Shown here piece after piece: positions 1 through 4,445 of a stretch of 7,207 nucleotides of DNA. Made by a program: the position numbers and the translations under genes. Under the pieces are notes generated by a model. It searched no databases and was not told the DNA's origin. It worked only from the letters and a program-made list of their open reading frames with translations. Origin of the DNA: an uncultured Lachnobacterium sp. (GTDB lineage Bacteria; Bacillota; Clostridia; Lachnospirales; Lachnospiraceae); contig CAMFPD010000110.1 of assembly GCA_945971355.1 (NCBI GenBank), forward strand, positions 1 to 7,207, given 5' to 3'. Position 1 is the stretch's first letter. Every line of letters begins with the position of its first letter.

Positions 1-2
1 GA

Positions 3-116
3 ACAGAGTAGAAGTCACGCGTTAAGTGCCAATGGACGGGAAGTTGCTGTTGGACGAAGAGTTGAGGTTGTGCGGTGTATGACCGAAGATTCGCGATGTG
101 CCTTCGCATCCGCTGT
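3..116 (+). promoter_or_regulatory. THF (tetrahydrofolate) riboswitch aptamer
   Basis: This is a folate-sensing RNA leader. It carries the class's conserved blocks in order: AGTAG (7-11), GCGTTAAGTG (19-28), a P3 arm closed by CCAA (29-32) and TTGG, then ACGAAG directly after that arm, and finally GCG...GCATCCGCTGT ending at 116. P1 can form from ACAG (3-6) with CTGT (113-116). P2 can form from 11-18 with 98-105, with one mismatch. The P4 arm is longer than in the compact THF aptamers I remember and contains the hairpin CGGT/ACCG (73-76 with 82-85). Known members bind reduced folates and turn off folate transport or synthesis genes. Its position before a folate operon, with an intrinsic terminator following, fits that role. 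The promoter must lie upstream of the window. Recognition is from memory of the consensus, not a covariance-model search. Confidence 0.92.
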
Positions 117-127
117 CAGAAAATATT

Positions 128-171
128 AGGCATTCATTTCCTGAGAACGGTAAATGGATGCCTCTTTTGTT
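128..171 (+). terminator. Intrinsic terminator of the riboswitch (attenuator)
   Basis: A 12-bp stem forms between 128-139 (AGGCATTCATTT) and 152-163 (AAATGGATGCCT), with a single T-G wobble (134 with 157) and a 12-nt loop. It is followed by the T-rich stretch TCTTTTGTT ending at 171. It lies between the aptamer and the folC ribosome binding site, as expected for ligand-controlled premature termination. The stem spans the ATG at 154, which argues against using that codon as the folC start. Confidence 0.85.
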
Positions 172-180
172 AAGAAAGAT

Positions 181-187
181 AAAGGGA
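181..187 (+). promoter_or_regulatory. Ribosome binding site that sets the folC start
   Basis: AAAGGGA lies 5 nt before the ATG at 193 and only 2 nt before the ATG at 190. The spacing favours 193. The ATG at 154 has no comparable purine-rich site upstream and lies inside the terminator stem. Confidence 0.65.
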
Positions 188-192
188 ACATG

Positions 193-1518
193 ATGACATA
201 CACAGAAGCAGAGGCATTTATAAAAAGATCCTATGATCAGGTAATCCGACTGGGACTTTCCCGTATGGAAGTATTATTGGAAAAGCTGGGAAATCCACAG
301 GAACAGTTGAAATTTATCCATGTAGCAGGTACGAACGGCAAGGGATCTGTCTGCGCGATGACAGCAAGGATACTTCAGTGCGCGGGATTTAAAACGGGGC
401 TGTTTACATCGCCAGTCATTTCTGATTATCGGGAACAGTTTCAAATCAACGGTGAGATGATCTCAAAAGAGGATTTTTCAAGGTTGGCAGAGAAGGTAAA
501 GCACATCTGTGAGCAGATGGATGATCCGCCGTCCGAATTTGAAAAAGCGGTGGCTCTGGCATTTTTGTATTTTAATGAGTTCCATTGTGAGCTTGTGGTG
601 TTGGAGGTCGGTCTTGGCGGGACAGATGATGCCACCAATGTGATTGGTACGCCGGAGGTTGCGGCAATCGTAAATATTGATTTTGACCATATGGGATTTC
701 TTGGAGGTACGTTGACACAGATAGCCAAAAAGAAAGCTGGAATAATAAAAGAAGCCGGGACTGTAGTGACTGCGAAGCAGAAAGAAGAGGTTATGACTGT
801 ATTACAGGAACGATGTGCTGCATTGAATGCCAGCCTGATTAAAACTTCTGATTCACAGATCAGGATAAGAGAAAAGAGTCTTGATGGACAGTGCTTTGAT
901 TACGAAAAAAAGAGCGCTGAAGGTACGAAATACCTGCAAAAAATAAAGCTATCGCTACTGGGCAATCACCAGTGTGAAAACGCGGCAGTGGTGCTGGAAA
1001 TCATGGATTGTCTGAGGGCAAAAGGCTATGATGTATCGGAACATGCAATCCGAGAAGGAATGGGAAGCGTGTACTGGCCGGGGCGATTTGAAGTGGTGTC
1101 CAAAAATCCGTTAGTAATCATAGACGGAGCGCATAATCCGGACGGAATCCATGTGTTAAGCCACAATCTGAAGGAATATTGTCAGGATGAAAAATTTATA
1201 TTTATCACTGGTATTCTAAAGGATAAGGATTACCATGAAATGTTGAAGCAAATGTTACCGCTTGCTGACAGCTTTGTCACGATTGCACCGGACAATCCGA
1301 GAGCAATGTCTGCAAATGAGTGTGCAGATGCGATTCGGGCATGTGGATTTGATGGGAAAATAGTTGTCTCGACGGACACAAGGCAGGCGTTTTCTGCCGC
1401 CCTCCAGTTGGCGAAGCGCAAAGGCATTGGAATATGTGCATTCGGATCATTATACAGTGTTGGAACATTAAAAGCTGCAATAAAAACTGCAATAGAGGAA
1501 GAAAAATCAAATGGATAG
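193..1518 (+). CDS. folC: Folylpolyglutamate synthase / dihydrofolate synthase
   Basis: This is a cytoplasmic Mur-ligase-family ATP-dependent enzyme. It adds glutamate to dihydropteroate (making dihydrofolate) and/or extends the gamma-glutamyl tail of reduced folates. From the ATG at 193 the protein has 441 residues, a usual length for FolC. Visible motifs are the P-loop HVAGTNGKGS (43-52), LEVGLGG (137-143) with the likely Mg ligand E138, DH at 165-166, KAGIIK (181-186), LGNHQ.ENAA (256-265) and the C-terminal-domain DGAHNPDG (311-318). Two familiar positions deviate: GLGGTDDATN where GLGGRxDATN is usual, and IAKKKAGI where IAxEKAGI is usual. The reading frame extends upstream to an ATG at 154, but that lies in the attenuator stem. 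It is the first gene of the operon, and its end overlaps folE by 8 nt. The family call is firm; whether both activities are present cannot be told from sequence. Confidence 0.95.
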   Translation: MTYTEAEAFIKRSYDQVIRLGLSRMEVLLEKLGNPQEQLKFIHVAGTNGKGSVCAMTARILQCAGFKTGLFTSPVISDYREQFQINGEMISKEDFSRLAEKVKHICEQMDDPPSEFEKAVALAFLYFNEFHCELVVLEVGLGGTDDATNVIGTPEVAAIVNIDFDHMGFLGGTLTQIAKKKAGIIKEAGTVVTAKQKEEVMTVLQERCAALNASLIKTSDSQIRIREKSLDGQCFDYEKKSAEGTKYLQKIKLSLLGNHQCENAAVVLEIMDCLRAKGYDVSEHAIREGMGSVYWPGRFEVVSKNPLVIIDGAHNPDGIHVLSHNLKEYCQDEKFIFITGILKDKDYHEMLKQMLPLADSFVTIAPDNPRAMSANECADAIRACGFDGKIVVSTDTRQAFSAALQLAKRKGIGICAFGSLYSVGTLKAAIKTAIEEEKSNG

Positions 1519-2065
1519 TTCAAAAATCAAAGAAGGCGTAAAGCTAATATTAGAAGGAATCGGAGAAGACATAAACAGGGAAGGACTGTTGGAAACCCCC
1601 GAGAGGATTGCACGCATGTGCGAGGAAATATTCGGTGGACTAAATGAGAATGCATCGGTTCATCTGCAAAAACAGTTCAGCGCAACGAACAACAATATCG
1701 TATTGGAAAAGGACATCACATTTTATTCTGTCTGTGAACACCACTTGCTGCCTTTTTACGGAAAAGCACACATTGCATATATTCCGAATGAAAAGGTTGC
1801 AGGGCTGAGTAAGCTTGCAAGAACGGTAGAGGTGTATGCGAGAAGACCACAGATACAGGAAAACATGACGGCCCAGATCGCGGATGCCATTGAAAAAAAT
1901 CTGCAGCCAAAGGGCGTGATGGTCATGCTGGAGGCAGAGCATATGTGCATGACCATGAGGGGCGCTAAGAAGCCCGGAACAATCACATCCACAATTGTCA
2001 CCAGAGGTGTGTTTGAGACAGACTACTCTCTGCAGCAGACTTTTTTACAGATGGTGCGGTCATGA
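1511..2065 (+). CDS. folE: GTP cyclohydrolase I (FolE type)
   Basis: This is the first committed step of pterin synthesis: GTP plus water to 7,8-dihydroneopterin triphosphate and formate, in the cytoplasm, by a homodecameric zinc enzyme. The 184-aa length is normal for the bacterial type. The N-terminal helical part carries LLETPERIARM (26-36). The core has FYSVCEHHLLPFYGKAHIAY (71-90), GLSKLARTVEVYARR (98-112) and EAEHMCMTMRG (141-151). The zinc ligands expected from E. coli FolE map to C75, H78 and C146, and H77 and H144 are also kept. It is therefore the classic zinc type, not FolE2. The start overlaps the end of folC by 8 nt and has GAGGAAG (1495-1501) upstream. The stop overlaps the next gene by 4 nt, which suggests translational coupling on the folate operon transcript. 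Confidence 0.97.
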   Translation: MDSSKIKEGVKLILEGIGEDINREGLLETPERIARMCEEIFGGLNENASVHLQKQFSATNNNIVLEKDITFYSVCEHHLLPFYGKAHIAYIPNEKVAGLSKLARTVEVYARRPQIQENMTAQIADAIEKNLQPKGVMVMLEAEHMCMTMRGAKKPGTITSTIVTRGVFETDYSLQQTFLQMVRS

Positions 2066-2544
2066 AGCGAGTGAATCAGATATACCGTCATCCAGTTTTT
2101 CAGAAAAAATACCTTGCATTGCAGGAAGCTGAGAAAGACAGGATGTTTTGTAAGCATACGCTGGAACACTTCATTGATGTGGCAAGACTGATGTATATTT
2201 ATTCTTTGGAGCATCAGCTGTCAATCTCAAAAGACGTGATCTATGGGATGGCTTTGATGCATGACATTGGAAGAATAGACCAGATTCAAAAGGGAATTCC
2301 CCATGAGAAGGCGGGGGCTGCTCTGTGTGATGCAATCCTGCCGGACTGCGGTTTTACAAAGGAAGAAACAGATATAATCAAAGCGTCTATTCTGCATCAT
2401 AGAAATGCAGCGAATGATGACAAAAATCCCTATTACCATATGCTGTACTGGGCAGACAAAAAATCAAGAAATTGTTTTGCCTGTGATATGCAGGATGCAT
2501 GCAACTGGGATGAGGAAAAGATGAATCTAAAGATTGAGTATTAA
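2062..2544 (+). CDS. HD-domain phosphohydrolase inside the folate operon (candidate dihydroneopterin triphosphate hydrolase)
   Basis: This is a 160-aa soluble protein with the hallmarks of the HD metal-dependent phosphohydrolase superfamily: H32 (KHTLEH, H36 nearby), the H67-D68 pair in GMALMHDIGR, H81 in IPHEKAG, H112-H113 (ILHHRN) and D132 in YWADKKSR. A cysteine cluster, CFAC-x5-C (C138, C141, C147), follows the last Asp and might bind metal. No signal peptide or membrane segment is visible. Its ATG overlaps the folE stop (ATGA), and folP starts 12 nt after its end, so it is made with the pathway enzymes. The neighbours include no Nudix NudB/FolQ homologue, so removal of phosphates from the FolE product is a reasonable but unproven role. 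Alternatives are a general nucleotide phosphohydrolase or a regulator. The HD family call is firm; the substrate is inference. Confidence 0.85.
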   Translation: MKRVNQIYRHPVFQKKYLALQEAEKDRMFCKHTLEHFIDVARLMYIYSLEHQLSISKDVIYGMALMHDIGRIDQIQKGIPHEKAGAALCDAILPDCGFTKEETDIIKASILHHRNAANDDKNPYYHMLYWADKKSRNCFACDMQDACNWDEEKMNLKIEY

Positions 2545-2556
2545 GAAGGAAAGAAA

Positions 2557-3363
2557 ATGAAAATAGGAAAGAAAGAATTTGACTTGAAAAATCACTGCTA
2601 CATTATGGGAATTTTAAATGTGACACCGGATTCCTTTTCCGATGGCGGAAAGTTTAATAACCTTGATGCGGCGTTAAAACACACCGAGGAGATGATTCGC
2701 GATGGTGCAGACATTATTGATGTGGGCGGAGAATCAACCAGACCGGGACACATTGTAATCTCGGAGGAAGAGGAAATCTCGCGAGTGACACCAGTCATTG
2801 AAGCAATCAAAAGGAATTTTGATATTCCTATATCAATCGATACCTATAAGGAAGCGGTGACGTTAGCAGCATTGCAGGCGGGGGCAGATTTAGTCAACGA
2901 TATCTGGGGATTTAAACATGACAGCAAGGTGGCAGAGTACACGGCAAAATATGATGCGGCGTGCTGCCTGATGCACAACCGAAACGAAGCGGTGTATGAG
3001 GATTTTCAAAAGGATTTTATTGCTGATATGCAGGAGTGCGTAGCAATCGCAAAAAAAGCTAATGTAGCGGATGATAAGATTATTCTTGATCCGGGAGTTG
3101 GCTTTGGTAAAACTTATGAGATGAATCTGGAAATCATCAATCATCTGGAAATCATGCATCAATTAAATTACCCGATTTTACTTGGAACATCGAGAAAATC
3201 CGTAATCGGTCTGACGTTGGATCTTCCGGCAGATGAGAGGGTAGAGGGTACACTGGCGACAACCGTGATCGGAGTTATGAAGGGATGCTCCTTTGTGCGC
3301 GTACATGATGTAAAGGAAAATGCACGGATTATCAAGATGACGGAGGCTATTCTGGCAAGATAA
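2557..3363 (+). CDS. folP: Dihydropteroate synthase
   Basis: This cytoplasmic TIM-barrel enzyme condenses 6-hydroxymethyl-7,8-dihydropterin pyrophosphate with p-aminobenzoate to give 7,8-dihydropteroate. It is the sulfonamide target. The 268-aa length is typical. Signature blocks are in order: ILNVTPDSFSDGG (19-31, pyrophosphate/Mg loop), DVGGESTRPG (55-64), SIDTYK (93-98), ND (114-115), LMHNR (138-142), DPGVGFGKT (178-186), LGTSRKS (209-215) and VRVHDV (247-252). All expected pterin- and phosphate-contacting motifs appear intact, and nothing obvious marks it as a sulfonamide-resistant variant. AGAAGGA (2544-2550) overlaps the upstream stop region and sits 6 nt before the ATG. It lies 12 nt after the HD gene and 11 nt before folBK, inside the operon. 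Confidence 0.97.
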   Translation: MKIGKKEFDLKNHCYIMGILNVTPDSFSDGGKFNNLDAALKHTEEMIRDGADIIDVGGESTRPGHIVISEEEEISRVTPVIEAIKRNFDIPISIDTYKEAVTLAALQAGADLVNDIWGFKHDSKVAEYTAKYDAACCLMHNRNEAVYEDFQKDFIADMQECVAIAKKANVADDKIILDPGVGFGKTYEMNLEIINHLEIMHQLNYPILLGTSRKSVIGLTLDLPADERVEGTLATTVIGVMKGCSFVRVHDVKENARIIKMTEAILAR

Positions 3364-3374
3364 GGGGAACGAAA

Positions 3375-4190
3375 ATGGATCAAATAACTATAGAAAAGTT
3401 AACAGTATTTGGAAATCACGGAGTTTATCCGGAAGAGAATAAATTGGGTCAGAAATTTCTGGTCTCACTTGTCCTGTACACAGACACGCGAAAAGCAGGA
3501 ATGAGCGATGAACTGGAAAGCTCCATCAATTACGGGGATGTCAGCCAGTATGTCAGACAGTTCTTTGAAGAAAATACATTTAAACTCATTGAAAGAGTGG
3601 CAGAAAAGCTGGCAGAGGGCTTGTTGCTTCGATATTCTTTGCTGGAGAAGGTGGATGTCAAAATCGAAAAACCCTGGGCACCGATTGCCATTCCGGTAGA
3701 GTCTGTGGGTGTGGAAATATCGCGTGGCTGGCACAGGGCATATATTGCTCTTGGCTCCAATATGGGAGATAAAAAGGATTATCTTGACAAAGCAGTGGAA
3801 AAACTGAAAAAGCATCCCCTCTGTAAGGTGATAAAGGTAGCTGACTACATTCAGACAGAACCTTATGGTGGTGTCGAGCAGGATGTATTTTTAAATAGTG
3901 CACTGGAGCTTCGGACTTTATTGTTCCCAGAGGAGCTGCTTGTGCTTTTGAACCAGATTGAGGCGGAAGCCGGGCGGGAGCGTACAATCCATTGGGGACC
4001 GAGAACGCTGGATCTGGATATATTGTTTTATGATGACTGTGTTATAGATACACCGTCGCTCACAATTCCGCATATCGATTTGCAAAATAGAGATTTTGTG
4101 TTGATTCCTATGGTGCAGCTTGCACCATACTATCGTCATCCGGTATTGAATCAAACCATGAGCCAGCTGTTGAATCAGTTGAAGCATTGA
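3375..4190 (+). CDS. folBK: Bifunctional dihydroneopterin aldolase / HPPK (FolB-FolK fusion)
   Basis: One 271-aa polypeptide carries two consecutive pathway enzymes. Residues 1 to about 118 are dihydroneopterin aldolase: VFGNHGVYPEE (11-21, with the pterin-anchoring Glu), INYGDV (51-56) and VKIEKPWAPI (95-104, with the catalytic Lys99). Residues from about 121 are 6-hydroxymethyl-7,8-dihydropterin pyrophosphokinase: AYIALGSNMGD (122-132), QTEPYGGVEQDVFLN (160-174), HWGPRTLDLDILFYDD (206-221, with Mg-binding D213 and D215) and IPHIDLQNRDFVLIPM (231-246). The joint is very short, so the two domains are nearly abutting. It converts dihydroneopterin to hydroxymethyl-dihydropterin and then to its pyrophosphate, the FolP substrate. 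AAGGGG (3362-3367) lies 7 nt before the ATG, overlapping the folP stop. It is the last gene of the operon; a terminator follows 21 nt after the stop. Confidence 0.96.
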   Translation: MDQITIEKLTVFGNHGVYPEENKLGQKFLVSLVLYTDTRKAGMSDELESSINYGDVSQYVRQFFEENTFKLIERVAEKLAEGLLLRYSLLEKVDVKIEKPWAPIAIPVESVGVEISRGWHRAYIALGSNMGDKKDYLDKAVEKLKKHPLCKVIKVADYIQTEPYGGVEQDVFLNSALELRTLLFPEELLVLLNQIEAEAGRERTIHWGPRTLDLDILFYDDCVIDTPSLTIPHIDLQNRDFVLIPMVQLAPYYRHPVLNQTMSQLLNQLKH

Positions 4191-4211
4191 TAATTTTTAC
4201 CTGTAGAATAG

Positions 4212-4264
4212 AACATTACATAAATGGAAACTAAAATGTTTCCATTTATGTAATGTTTATTTTG
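4212..4264 (+). terminator. Terminator of the folate operon
   Basis: A perfect 20-bp inverted repeat, 4212-4231 with 4238-4257, encloses a 6-nt loop (TAAAAT). It is followed by TTTATTTTG (4256-4264). The stem is AT-rich, unlike the GC-rich textbook form, but its length and the T tract support rho-independent termination just after folBK. The upstream flank has no strong A tract, so function on the opposite strand is doubtful. Confidence 0.8.
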
Positions 4265-4445
4265 TATATGGGAATATAAAATAAAATGCATACCAAAGAA
4301 ACAAAAAAGGAGATAAAAACAGGGTCTTTTTTGAGTTCTATAATTTATCGTGAAATTAGTTAAACTTTATCCCCTAGGTGTATAAATAGTAATTTGATAA
4401 TCTTATATTAGGTACAAAGAATAATCTGTATTGAGGAGAAAAATT
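4265..4445 (+). promoter_or_regulatory. AT-rich spacer with a weak promoter candidate for the GH3 gene
   Basis: This spacer separates the two transcription units and holds no convincing gene. A promoter for the GH3 gene must lie here if that gene is not read through from folBK. The best pair I see is TTAGTT (4357-4362) with TATAAA (4381-4386, preceded by TG) at 18-nt spacing; TTGATA (4394-4399) with AATAAT (4420-4425) is spaced too widely at 20 nt. A short inverted repeat, TAATTT/AAATTA (4341-4346 with 4353-4358), could be an operator but may be chance in such AT-rich DNA. No catabolite-repression site matching the usual cre consensus was seen. Confidence 0.3.
4433..4438 (+). promoter_or_regulatory. 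Ribosome binding site that sets the GH3 start
   Basis: GAGGAG sits 7 nt before the ATG at 4446. The longer reading frame opening at the TTG at 4431 would place the start codon on top of this site, so the ATG at 4446 is preferred. Confidence 0.85.

Noticed and set aside
4303..4332. AAAAAAG (4303-4309) with CTTTTTT (4326-4332), resembling a small terminator.
   Set aside because: Only 7 bp, almost all A-T, with a 16-nt loop, and it lies downstream of a much better terminator.
4286..4363. A 25-codon frame starting at the ATG at 4286 in the spacer (begins MHTKETKKE).
   Set aside because: It has no well-spaced ribosome binding site, the AT-rich composition makes such a frame likely by chance, and I recognise no family. 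A leader peptide cannot be excluded, but nothing supports it.
4431..4445. TTG at 4431 as an alternative GH3 start.
   Set aside because: It overlaps the clear ribosome binding site GAGGAG (4433-4438), whereas the ATG at 4446 is ideally spaced.
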